From CBDFGE01 sp965247055 (GTDB lineage: Bacteria > Chloroflexota > Dehalococcoidia > Lucifugimonadales > JAGWBF01), in contig CBDFGE010000006.1 of assembly GCA_965247055.1 (NCBI GenBank), positions 558,001 through 622,000 of the forward strand: DNA of 64,000 bases. Direction: 5' to 3'. A model generated the notes under the pieces. That model was not told the origin of the DNA and ran no database searches. It saw nothing but the letters and a program-made list of their open reading frames with translations. The position numbers were made by a program, and so were the translations under genes. This document shows positions 1 through 7,816 of this stretch, one piece after another. How positions within the stretch are numbered: the first letter of the stretch is position 1; every line of letters starts with the position of its first letter.

Positions 1-1
1 C

Positions 2-145
2 CTCGGCAAGCTGAAGGGCAACAAAGGGGACCAGAACTACCCCATACCTGATGACGTGGACATAGATGCCCAGGAAAGCGTCGTTATCTACTGCGTGCCC
101 TTCAGCGTCGTCTTCAGCGTAGCTACGTTGCAGGACGCGGATTAG
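2..145 (+). CDS. C-terminal end of a DM13-domain protein (partial)
   Basis: The reading frame is open from the left window edge and stops with TAG at 143-145, giving the last 47 residues of a larger protein. The piece contains GDQNYPIPDDVD followed by SVVIYCVPFSVVFSVA, which matches the end of the DM13 (electron-transfer DM13) domain with its single conserved Cys in an I-x-C context. The domain is known mostly in secreted or cell-surface proteins, so an extracytoplasmic protein is likely, but the signal peptide is outside the window. The gene ends about 100 bp before an IS256-family element and is itself intact at its end. Confidence 0.6.
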   Translation, partial: LGKLKGNKGDQNYPIPDDVDIDAQESVVIYCVPFSVVFSVATLQDAD

Positions 146-402
146 AGCCATAGGCCGCCACACGGAGGAACCCCCGCAGGCATGTTGGTATGATCTTTAT
201 GTTCGCAAATCGGGATCCGTTTTGAGGTTGGGTCGCTATTTTGAGTAGAGTCCCAGGAAGTGGTGTAACAAGAGGAGAGGGTCTGGATGAAGAGAGACCA
301 CCACGTCATCCTTAGCGGGCAAAGACGAGCCTGAGAAAGGAGGACAATGGTGGTCAAGGAAAGGATGGACCTGCTTGAGCTAATGCGCAAGAGGGGAGTC
401 GA

Positions 403-410
403 CGGTGACG
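403..410 (+). repeat. 8-bp target duplication of IS256 copy B (partner at 1782-1789)
   Basis: CGGTGACG occurs directly before copy B at 403-410 and directly after it at 1782-1789. An 8-bp duplication fits the 8-9 bp expected for IS256 transposition and fixes the borders of copy B. Confidence 0.9.
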
Positions 411-1781
411 AGTAGAGTCCCAGGAAGTGGTGTAAGAAGAGGAGGGGGTCTGGAGTAAGAGAGACCACCGCGTCATCCTTAGCGGGCAAAGAAGAAAGCT
501 CGAGAAAGGAGGACAACGGTGGTCAAGGAAAGGATGGACCTGCTGGAGTTGTTGCGCAAGGGGGGAATGGACGGTGACGTGGACTTCCTACGGGAGGCTC
601 TGAGAGTGCTGGTAGAGGGGATCATGGATGCGGAGGTGTCTGCGAGGACCGGTGCTGAGTATGGAGAACGCAGCCCTGAGCGGGTGACCCAGCGCAACGG
701 GTATCGGTCCCGGGCGTGGGATACCCGGGTAGGGACTATGGAACTGCACATCCCGAAGCTTCGAGAGGGGAGCTACTTCCCGAGCCTGCTGGAGCCACGG
801 CGTCGCAGCGAGCGAGCTCTGCTGGCTGTGATCCAGCAGGCCTATGTGGAAGGTGTATCGACAAGGCGGGTGGACGACCTGGTCAAGGCCCTGGGGTGCG
901 AGGGTATCTCCAAGAGCCAGGTGTCCCGTATCTGCTCCGAGCTGGACGAGGTGGTGGAGGACTTCCTGGGTCGGCCGCTGGACGGCGGATCATACCCCTA
1001 CCTGTGGCTGGATGCACTAACCCAGAAGGTCAGAGAGGCCGGTAGGATCGTCAACGTCAGCGTGGTGGTGGCGACGGCGGTCAATGGCGAGGGCAAGCGG
1101 GAGATCATTGGGATGGACGTGGGTACCAGTGAAGACGGCGCCTTCTGGCTGGCCTTTCTGCGCTCACTGTCGGCCAGGGGTCTGAGCGGGGTGGATCTGG
1201 TGGTATCGGATGCGCATCAGGGACTCAGGGATGCCATCGCGACTGTCTTCGGTGGGGCCAGTTGGCAACGGTGCCGCACACACTTCATGACCAACCTGCT
1301 CACTCGGGTCCCCAGGCGCGCTCAGCCCTGGGTGGCCACCATGGTACGCACCATCTACCAGCAGCCGTCCCCTCAGGAGGTCCACGCACAGCTCGAGCGG
1401 GTGACCGCCCAGCTACAGGACCCGTTCCCTCAGGTGGCCTCTCTACTGGACGCGGCTGGTGCGGACGTCCTGGCCTTCTCCAGCTTCCCACTCGCCCACT
1501 GGAAGAAGATCTGGTCTAACAACCCCCTGGAGCGTCTCAACAAGGAGATACGGCGCCGCACCAACGTGGTGGGTATCTTTCCCAACCGGCCGGCCGCGCG
1601 TCGCCTCGTTGGGGCTGTCCTGGCCGAACAGCACGACGAATGGGCCATCGGCCCTCGTTACATGACACCCGCGGTCTACAGCATCGACGAAGCTCTACCC
1701 GAGGCGGATCTAGCGAAGGCGGCGGCATAGACCGCGATCAACAGGATGACGCTCTCTTACACCACTTGACGGGACGTGACC
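411..1781 (+). mobile_element. IS256-family element copy B, nested in copy A
   Basis: This 1371-bp element begins AGTAGAGTCCCAGG and ends GGGACGTGACC, and is flanked by the CGGTGACG duplication. The inverted ends match those of copies A and C, but the body is clearly diverged (many silent and about 40 amino-acid differences), so it is a sister isoform rather than a fresh copy of A. It carries one complete transposase gene in the same orientation as copy A. Confidence 0.92.
519..1730 (+). CDS. IS256-family (Mutator-type) transposase, copy B
   Basis: This 403-residue DDE transposase matches the usual IS256 length. The GTG start at 519 follows GAAAGGAGGACAAC. The likely catalytic residues are D165 in YLWLDALTQK, D231 in VVSDAHQGL and E338 in NNPLERLNKE, followed by the arginine-rich RRRTNVVGIFPNR block typical of the family. 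The N-terminal third carries the conserved RNGYRSR and IPKLREGSYFPS stretches. The frame is intact and nothing obvious is missing, so this copy may still be active. It is the only gene of the element. Confidence 0.95.
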   Translation: MVKERMDLLELLRKGGMDGDVDFLREALRVLVEGIMDAEVSARTGAEYGERSPERVTQRNGYRSRAWDTRVGTMELHIPKLREGSYFPSLLEPRRRSERALLAVIQQAYVEGVSTRRVDDLVKALGCEGISKSQVSRICSELDEVVEDFLGRPLDGGSYPYLWLDALTQKVREAGRIVNVSVVVATAVNGEGKREIIGMDVGTSEDGAFWLAFLRSLSARGLSGVDLVVSDAHQGLRDAIATVFGGASWQRCRTHFMTNLLTRVPRRAQPWVATMVRTIYQQPSPQEVHAQLERVTAQLQDPFPQVASLLDAAGADVLAFSSFPLAHWKKIWSNNPLERLNKEIRRRTNVVGIFPNRPAARRLVGAVLAEQHDEWAIGPRYMTPAVYSIDEALPEADLAKAAA

Positions 1782-3216
1782 CGGTGACGTGGACTTTCTA
1801 CGAGAGGCACTGAGAGTGCTGGTCGAGGAGATCATGGAGGCTGATGTGTCATCGAGGACCGGTGCTGGGTATGGAGAACGCAACCCTGAGCGGGTGACCC
1901 AGCGCAACGGGTACCGGTCTCGAGCATGGGACACTCGCGTAGGGACCATGGAGTTGCAGATACCCAAGCTCAGAGAGGGAAGCTACTTTCCGAGCCTGCT
2001 GGAGCCACGGCGTCGCAGCGAGCGAGCTCTGCTGGCGGTGATCCAGCAGGCGTATGTGGAGGGTGTATCGACGAGGCGAGTGGATGATCTGGTCAAGGCT
2101 CTTGGGTGCGAGGGTATCTCAAAGAGCCAAGTGTCGCGTATCTGCCAGGAGCTGGACGGGGTGGTGGAGAGCTTCCTGGGTCGGCCGCTGGACGGCGGAT
2201 CATATCCCTACCTGTGGCTGGACGCACTAACCCAGAAGGTCAGAGAGGCCGGTAGGATAGTCAACGTCAGCGTGGTGGTGGCGACGGCGGTCAATAGCGA
2301 GGGCAAGCGTGAGATCGTTGGGATGGACGTGGGTACCAGTGAAGACGGCGCCTTCTGGCTGGCCTTCCTGCGCTCACTGGTCGCCAGGGGCCTCGGCGGG
2401 GTGGAACTGGTGGTATCGGACGCTCATCAGGGACTCAGGGATGCCATCGCAACTGTCTTCGGTGGGGCCAGTTGGCAGCGGTGCCGCACCCACTTCATGA
2501 CCAACCTGCTCACTCGGGTCCCCAGGAGCGCTCAGCCCTGGGTGGCCACCATGGTACGCACCATCTACCAGCAGCCGTCCCCTCAGGAGGTGCATGCCCA
2601 ACTCGAGCGGGTGATTGCTCAGCTCCAGGACCCGTTCCCACAGGGCGCCTCTCGACTGGACGAGGCTGGACCCGACGTCCTGGCCTTCTCCAGCTTCCCC
2701 GTCGCCCACTGGAAGAAGATCTGGTCCAACAACCCCCTGGAGCGTCTCAACAAGGAGATACGGCGCCGCACCGATGTGGTGGGCATCTTCCCTAACCGCC
2801 CAGCTGTCCGTCGCCTGGTCGGCGCCGTCCTAGTTGAGCAGCACGACGAGTGGGCCGTCGGCCGTCGATACATGACACAGGAGGTAACCACCTCCAACGA
2901 AGCTCTACCCAGAGCCGAACTCGCAGAGGCAGCGGCCTAGACGATATCAACAGGATGACGTACTCTTACACCACTCTATGGGACGTGACCTAATGAGTAT
3001 TGGGCCGGGGTATGAGTCAGGAGTAGGAGAGGTACCCAGGGACCGGCCCCCCTTATGGAATGGTGGTACGACCTTGTGCGCAATTCTGACTACTTTTTAG
3101 ACATGGGGCTAAATGGTATGCTACTTAAGACTACGTCAAATAGGGCCGCTCAGCACAGGAGTCGGGCGGAACTGCCAGGCTGGGAAGAAAACAGTATTGC
3201 GAGGGGAGGTTTGAAC

Positions 3217-3594
3217 ATGTACAAGTCAGGATACAATCCGCTTTCGCCGGAGGAGCGGTTCGTAATCGAAGCGAAAGGCACCGAACCGCCCTTCACGGGA
3301 GAGTATGATGACTTCTATGAGGAAGGTGTTTATGTTTGCCGTCGGTGCAACGCCGAACTCTATCGGGCCGCTGACAAGTTTGACGCGCGTTGTGGCTGGC
3401 CGGCGTTCGATCAAGAGATACCAGGGGCCGTTAAGCGCTTACCTGACCCCGACGGTGCGCGAACGGAGATCGAGTGCGTCGGCTGCGGCGGCCATCTGGG
3501 GCACGTATTCACTGGAGAACGCCTTACCGCGGCGAACACTCGTCATTGCGTCAACTCCCTCTCGTTGAAATTCGTGGCCGCGGAGCAAGGGTAG
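3217..3594 (+). CDS. msrB: Peptide-methionine (R)-S-oxide reductase MsrB
   Basis: This 125-residue single-domain MsrB reduces methionine-R-sulfoxide in damaged proteins, normally with thioredoxin. The zinc-binding pairs are C41/C44 (CRRC) and C87/C90 (CVGC). The catalytic Cys is C111 in RHCVNSLSLKF, and C59 in RCGWPAF sits where a resolving Cys is often found. The frame is open upstream to 3055, but ATG 3217 is preferred. It follows GAGGGGAGG at good spacing, and family members begin near this point. It is the first intact gene after the IS256 pair. Confidence 0.93.
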   Translation: MYKSGYNPLSPEERFVIEAKGTEPPFTGEYDDFYEEGVYVCRRCNAELYRAADKFDARCGWPAFDQEIPGAVKRLPDPDGARTEIECVGCGGHLGHVFTGERLTAANTRHCVNSLSLKFVAAEQG

Positions 3595-3687
3595 CGGACT
3601 AAGGAACGGCGCCCACGAAGCCTACTTGTCGATGAACGGCCGGTGCCGGTTGGCTCTGCGTCGCTAAAAGGTCCCAGGAGGTAGAGG

Positions 3688-4170
3688 ATGGTTCTACTAG
3701 ACCAGTTGCCGGAGGGTATCCGGACGAGCATGATAAACCTCGACTGCCCCATATACGAGGGCCGGCCCTGGGTAGAAGGGCCGCCCATGGAAGAGCGGCG
3801 CGTTGCTATCATATCCACCGCCAGCCTGCACCGGCGTGGCGACCGCCTGTTCACGATTACCTCCGGAAGTACCGGGAGCATCCCTGGTGATTATCGGGTC
3901 ATCCCGGGGGATACGGAGTCCAACGACCTGGTAATGTCCCACATATCAACCAACTACGACCGTAGTGGATTCCAGCACGACTGGAACGTTGTCTTTCCCC
4001 TGGACCGTCTGCACGAGATGGAACGCCGAGGTGTCATCGGCAGTGTCGCCGATTTTCACTACTCGTTCATGGGTGCCACCGACCCCCGGCAGATGGAGAC
4101 GGCGGCCCGCACTCTCGCGGGTCTCCTCAAGAAGGACAAGGTCAGCGCCGCGCTGCTGGTCCCGGTTTGA
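3688..4170 (+). CDS. GrdB-like glycine/sarcosine/betaine reductase selenoprotein B family protein
   Basis: The 160-residue protein resembles the short GrdB/PrdB-related proteins annotated in many Chloroflexota. Recognisable blocks are DYRVIPGD, LVMSHIS-NYDR-GFQ and GSVADFHYSFMGATDP. True GrdB is a selenocysteine reductase of about 430 residues. This protein is far shorter and has no in-frame UGA, only an ordinary Cys in NLDCPIYEG near residue 20, so Stickland reductase activity cannot be assumed. The ATG at 3688 follows AGGAGG. The next gene, 54 bp downstream, is its usual neighbour, and the two may make one complex. Confidence 0.75.
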   Translation: MVLLDQLPEGIRTSMINLDCPIYEGRPWVEGPPMEERRVAIISTASLHRRGDRLFTITSGSTGSIPGDYRVIPGDTESNDLVMSHISTNYDRSGFQHDWNVVFPLDRLHEMERRGVIGSVADFHYSFMGATDPRQMETAARTLAGLLKKDKVSAALLVPV

Positions 4171-4224
4171 CCCGCCTGCACGGGCGCCGTAGGCGGGCTT
4201 GCACACTACATTGAGGAGGAGGGA

Positions 4225-4941
4225 GTGCCGACGACGCAGATCAGCCTCATTCGCGAACACACCGAGAGGATCAAGCCGCCCCGGGCCCTGTGGGTGGCCT
4301 TCGAGATGGGTCGTCCCCTTGGAGTGCCGGGCGACGCGGCGTTCCAGACGCGGGTGCTAACCGCTGTACTGGAGCTGCTGGAGGCCCCCAGCGGGCCTGT
4401 GCTGGTGGATTACCCGGAGGACGCACCACCGGTGGAAGGGCCCGCGACCCTCGCATGTCCCGTAAGCTTCTCTCAGCCGCTGTCGGACCGGAGCGACGTG
4501 GAGAAGCTTTCGGCGACGTTCATGGAGGAGATCGGCCTGATGCGCCCGTGGTATGACCGCGCAGTGAGCGCGCGCACTCGGACGACTGTTGGCGTCAGCG
4601 GCCTGGAACCCGAATCTGTAGGTTCCTTCATCGTGGCGTTTCTGGACGGTAACGTGCCCTCATCTCCACGGGGGGACCTTGGTCCCGCCGCTCTGTTCAA
4701 GTTGGCTATTGAAGACCTGAAGGCCTACTACTTTGAGGCGGCCACAGCTCAACCCGGCCAGAAAGAAGCAGACGGCGACACCCTCTCCGAGTGGTTCTGG
4801 AGGGAGACGGTGGCCGGGAAGGTGCTGTTCGCTATCCGGAACGCACACCGGGAGAGCGAGGACGAGATGCTCCAACTGGTCGTCACTAGTTTACTGGTCC
4901 CCACGGCGTATAGGTCTTACTCGCCCTTCGGAGCGGTATGA
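4225..4941 (+). CDS. GrdB-like companion protein of unknown function
   Basis: The 238-residue protein starts at GTG 4225 directly behind GAGGAGGAGG. It carries the blocks RALWVAFEMGRPLGVPGD near the N-terminus and GPVLVDYPEDAP and LACPVSFS in the middle, which I recognise only as those of proteins encoded next to short GrdB-like genes in Chloroflexota. There is no signal peptide or membrane segment. The single conserved-looking Cys in ACPVSF could be functional. Function is unassigned; pairing with the upstream gene, 54 bp away, suggests a shared complex or pathway. Confidence 0.6.
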   Translation: MPTTQISLIREHTERIKPPRALWVAFEMGRPLGVPGDAAFQTRVLTAVLELLEAPSGPVLVDYPEDAPPVEGPATLACPVSFSQPLSDRSDVEKLSATFMEEIGLMRPWYDRAVSARTRTTVGVSGLEPESVGSFIVAFLDGNVPSSPRGDLGPAALFKLAIEDLKAYYFEAATAQPGQKEADGDTLSEWFWRETVAGKVLFAIRNAHRESEDEMLQLVVTSLLVPTAYRSYSPFGAV

Positions 4942-4960
4942 TACTAGGGAAGGAGTCTCC

Positions 4961-5355
4961 ATGAGCCAATCAAGTGGACTGACAGGACAGGAATACGGGG
5001 ATATTACAACCACTCCAGCGACCTGGGAGCTCCGGAAGAGTACGCGTCGTGTTTTACGCCGGACGGTGTTCTGGACGCGCCGGGCGGCCTGTTGGTCAAG
5101 GGAAAGGAGAGCCTCACAACCTACAAGCGGAACGAACAGGCTGGGAGGAGTGGCAGGTACAGGAGACACTGGAACGGCAGCATCTACCTGGAGAAGCTAG
5201 CCGACGGGAGTGTTCGGGGACGTTGCTACGTCCAGTCCTACGACGGCCATCCGGGGCATCTCGCGGAGCCCGCCTGCCCCGGCATGTATGAAGCCTCCAT
5301 CGTCCAGCACCGGGGGGAATGGAAGTTCGCGCGCAGGTCTGTGAGACCGAAGTAA
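4961..5355 (+). pseudogene. SnoaL-like (NTF2-fold) protein, frameshifted
   Basis: ATG 4961 behind GGAAGGAG opens a frame reading MSQSSGLTGQEYGDI. The family-like remainder lies in another frame: YNHSSDLGAPEEYASCFTPDG from about 5005, then RRHWNGSIYLEKL and SVRGRCYVQSYDG, to TAA at 5353-5355. A small indel near 4995-5005 is enough to explain the break. The pieces together resemble the small SnoaL/NTF2-like proteins with a Y-x-x-C-F-T-x-D-G motif. An intact SnoaL-like gene lies at 34060. Whether the lesion is real or a sequence error cannot be told from one read. Confidence 0.6.
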
Positions 5356-6165
5356 CAAAGATGCGGGCTCCTGTTGCTGCCTCTGCTGCAGAGGTTTCCG
5401 ATCTTCTGGTGGGTCCATCAACCCGGGCCTCGGCGGGGACCGCCTCCCCCAGGGAATGGTGCCCGTACTGCTCAACGTTCTGGAGTCGGTATGGACGCCC
5501 AGGAGGCAGTGGAATCAGCCCGAGAGGACCGGGCGACTACAAGAGCCCTGATCTACGGCTGGCCGGCACCCATCCCGCGATATGGCTCCTGGTCCGGGAT
5601 TTCGGCGATGTAGCCACGGTCCTCTGCGCAAAAAACTGTTGATGTGGTAGTGGCTGATTCTTCGTTCTCTAACCGGAGATTCCTGCTTCACCAAACGAAT
5701 GAATCCTAGTTCCAGGCCGTCATCGCTTGCTGCCTCGCTCCCAAATCTGTTTACCACGTTCGCATGCTGGCTCGACCAGCTCCTTCGGTTCTATAGAGAA
5801 GATACATAGACATGCGGGGCACCTCCGATGACCTAAAGGAGCAAACAGGTTATCCAAAGTAGTTAAACAGTCCACGTGGCACCTCGGACGTCGTGGACTT
5901 CGTGGTGCCCGATAAATAGATCGGCCGCGAGGAAATGTTGTTCGCTGCATATTAGTACCTCTCTAAATGGTTGGCACCGCTCGACCCGTATAAAATCAAG
6001 AACCTTTTGCAACCGGTATTCCGTTGTTTGCCTAATTCGGCTCTTATGGCAGTGCGAACCAGCCTGCTTTCCAGACATCCGTGATCTTTAGCTTGGCCAC
6101 AGGGGTCACCTCTTGCCGGTCAAGTTGATTACCGGTCTGCTCCAGCCTCCACAAGTACTTGTTGG
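5356..6165 (+). other. Intergenic stretch with no recognisable gene
   Basis: About 800 bp between the SnoaL pseudogene and tRNA-Gln. Only short open frames occur on either strand (for example 5863-6078 on the minus strand), without a convincing ribosome site or any family motif. Base composition between about 5640 and 6060 is visibly more AT-rich than the flanking genes. It may be degraded coding DNA, but I can identify nothing specific. Confidence 0.5.
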
Positions 6166-6239
6166 TGGCTGCCCGGCCAGGGTTCGAACCTGGGTCAGGG
6201 GATTCAAAGTCCCCTGTGCTACCACTACACCACCGGGCA
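6166..6239 (-). tRNA. tRNA-Gln (anticodon TTG)
   Basis: On the minus strand the 74-nt gene has acceptor arms TGCCCGG and CCGGGCA, a D-arm with AGTGGTAG, an anticodon stem GGGGA/TCCCC with loop CTTTGAA (anticodon TTG), and a T-arm CCAGG-TTCGAAC-CTGG. Discriminator G and CCA are encoded. U at position 1 is typical of tRNA-Gln. An open frame from 6159 on the plus strand runs through it but is not coding there. Confidence 0.96.
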
Positions 6240-6446
6240 ACGGTCTGCCGCAACGTCGCGGCCGGCTACACAGATATTATCTCACAGCGGGAATGGCCGG
6301 GCAAAGCGAATTCCTTCCAACAAATGTGCGCCCACCTCCCGACCGAGGCGCCGATGGGAAAAGGGGGAAAGCTCGCTTATAATACACGGGACTGGCTCCG
6401 GGGCGCGCGGGAAGTGCCCCTTGGCAAATCGAGGCACGGAGGAGGG

Positions 6447-7706
6447 ATGTCGGTACACTCCGACGCCCCCGGGGAGGCGGTGGAGGCCCAACGGGAATAC
6501 GGCATGTTGCGCCTGCTGCGGACCTGGCTCTCCAACTATGCGACGCTGATCCTCCTCGTATCGGTCCTGGTCAACGTGGCGACCCAGATGTCCCGTAACG
6601 CCTACGGCCTAACCCTCCCCTCCATGCGTGGCAGCCTGGACCTCTCCTACTCCCAGGCAGCCAGCCTCATCACCGCCCTGTCCATCTGTCTGATGGCATC
6701 CTCATTGGTCTTCGGGATGCTGGCGTCGCGCTACGGGAGCCGGATCATCGTCGGGTTCGCGACCATAGCTACCGGTGTCGCCATGATCCTTCTGGGGTCC
6801 GCCGGGAGCTTCTCCATGGCCCTCGCGGCGAGCGGCTTGATTGGACTGAGCGCCGGGGCATGCACCACGCCGGTGATGGGCCTGCTGTCCACATGGTTCA
6901 CATCGCGGCACAGGGGCACCGTGGCTGGGCTGGCCGCATCGGGAGGGGGAATCAGTTTCATGATCATGGGCGCCGTGGCACCCTGGCTCACGGGTCGAAA
7001 CCCCGAGGACGGCTGGCGCCACACCTGGTACCTGCTGTCCCTCGCGGTAATCGCTATCGGAGTCCTCTCTCTGGCCTTTCTCAGGGACAGCCCCAGACCC
7101 CCTTCCGGGAGCGCTCCGGCCCGGGGAGTGTGGCCCATGGCGGCCTACAGGAGCCGCCTGGTATGGGTCATCACCTTCCTGGCTTTTTGCTCCGGGTGGG
7201 GATTTGGCATCTACACAACGTTCTTCGCGGTATACCTGGAGGAGGAGGGGATTGGGCTCGCCGTCAGCGGCCGCCTCTGGGGGCTGCTGGGGCTCCTGGG
7301 CATCGGCAGCGGTGTGTTATGGGGTGGTGTGTCGGACCGGCTGGGCCGACGCCTCGGATTCCTGCTGTCCTTCGTCGCGTATGGGACAGGATGCCTCGTG
7401 TTCTGGCTCACCCCCGTTATGGCTGGCTTCCTGGCCTCGGTGGTGCTGGTGGGAATCAGTTTCCGGGCCGCCTACACCATCTGCGCCGCAGCGGCAGGAG
7501 ACTACGTAGGTCCCCGTTTCTCCGCCGCCGCCTTCGGCCTCATGGGAGTGGGAGCCGGGCTTGGTCAGGCTACGGGCCCCTTGATCGGAGGTCGGGTGGC
7601 CGACGCCACCGGGACGGTGGAATGGGTATTCGTCCTCGCCGCAGGGTCTGCCGCCGTGGCCGTCTTCGGTTCGACGTTCCTGTCTCCTCCCAGCCCCCGT
7701 CCCTGA
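6447..7706 (+). CDS. MFS transporter, 12 membrane segments
   Basis: The 419-residue membrane protein has about twelve hydrophobic segments starting near residue 25. The loop between segments 2 and 3 has GMLASRYGSR and the one between 8 and 9 has WGGVSDRLGRRLG, the paired signature of the major facilitator superfamily. Overall look is of the YbfB / oxalate-formate-antiporter-like branch; substrate unknown. The frame is open much further upstream, but ATG 6447 lies just behind GGAGGAGG and the upstream part overlaps tRNA-Gln. A TATAAT at 6378-6383 is a plausible -10 box, with no good -35. Confidence 0.85.
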   Translation: MSVHSDAPGEAVEAQREYGMLRLLRTWLSNYATLILLVSVLVNVATQMSRNAYGLTLPSMRGSLDLSYSQAASLITALSICLMASSLVFGMLASRYGSRIIVGFATIATGVAMILLGSAGSFSMALAASGLIGLSAGACTTPVMGLLSTWFTSRHRGTVAGLAASGGGISFMIMGAVAPWLTGRNPEDGWRHTWYLLSLAVIAIGVLSLAFLRDSPRPPSGSAPARGVWPMAAYRSRLVWVITFLAFCSGWGFGIYTTFFAVYLEEEGIGLAVSGRLWGLLGLLGIGSGVLWGGVSDRLGRRLGFLLSFVAYGTGCLVFWLTPVMAGFLASVVLVGISFRAAYTICAAAAGDYVGPRFSAAAFGLMGVGAGLGQATGPLIGGRVADATGTVEWVFVLAAGSAAVAVFGSTFLSPPSPRP

Positions 7707-7751
7707 GCCCCGGCTACCTGACTGACCAGACGCCCCTTTCCCATGGCCAGG

Positions 7752-7780
7752 TTGACTGGGCACCCGATCGTTCTTAATAT
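7752..7780 (+). promoter_or_regulatory. Sigma-70-type promoter for the yifB/comM-like gene
   Basis: TTGACT at 7752-7757, a 17-bp spacer and TAATAT at 7775-7780, ending 36 bp before the start codon of the AAA+ gene. Both boxes deviate from consensus by one or two bases. Confidence 0.65.
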
Positions 7781-7816
7781 TAGCTATAGTCAACGCCACC
7801 CACGGGAGTGCTACTG

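Larger units (their letters stand above)
350..2940 (+). pseudogene. IS256-family transposase of copy A, split by copy B
   Basis: The frame starts at GTG 350 (ATG 347 is also in frame here), behind AAAGGAGGAC, and runs to 410. It then continues from 1790 to the TAG at 2938-2940. Joining the halves (61 + 1151 nt) gives exactly 404 codons, the same as the intact copy C protein, so the gene was whole before copy B landed after codon 20. The downstream part alone could start at GTG 1789, but it lacks the N-terminus and a ribosome site. It keeps the D-D-E residues and the NNPLERLNKEIRRRT block of Mutator/IS256 transposases. Confidence 0.85.
244..2990 (+). mobile_element. IS256-family element copy A, interrupted by copy B
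   Basis: The left end begins AGTAGAGTCCCAGG at 244 and the right end finishes GGGACGTGACC at 2990. The ends form imperfect inverted repeats of about 25 bp sharing GTCCCA and AGTGGTGTAA. The segments 244-410 and 1790-2990 together equal one element of 1368 bp, nearly identical to copy C at 52424-53791. Copy B (411-1781) sits inside it. The 8 bp outside each end (236-243 CTATTTTG and 2991-2998 TAATGAGT) are not a target duplication, unlike copies B and C, so this copy has probably been through a later rearrangement or deletion. Confidence 0.85.

Noticed and set aside
1789..2940. Independent 383-residue transposase gene
   Set aside because: It is the downstream part of copy A's gene; the GTG at 1789 falls in the target duplication and has no ribosome site.
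3688..4170. Selenocysteine in the GrdB-like protein
   Set aside because: There is no in-frame TGA; the candidate position is an ordinary Cys codon.
5863..6078. Minus-strand 71-codon ORF
   Set aside because: No ribosome site, no recognisable motif and AT-rich composition unlike neighbouring genes.
6159..6446. N-terminal extension of the MFS protein
   Set aside because: The open frame passes through tRNA-Gln on the other strand and lacks family similarity; ATG 6447 has a good ribosome site.
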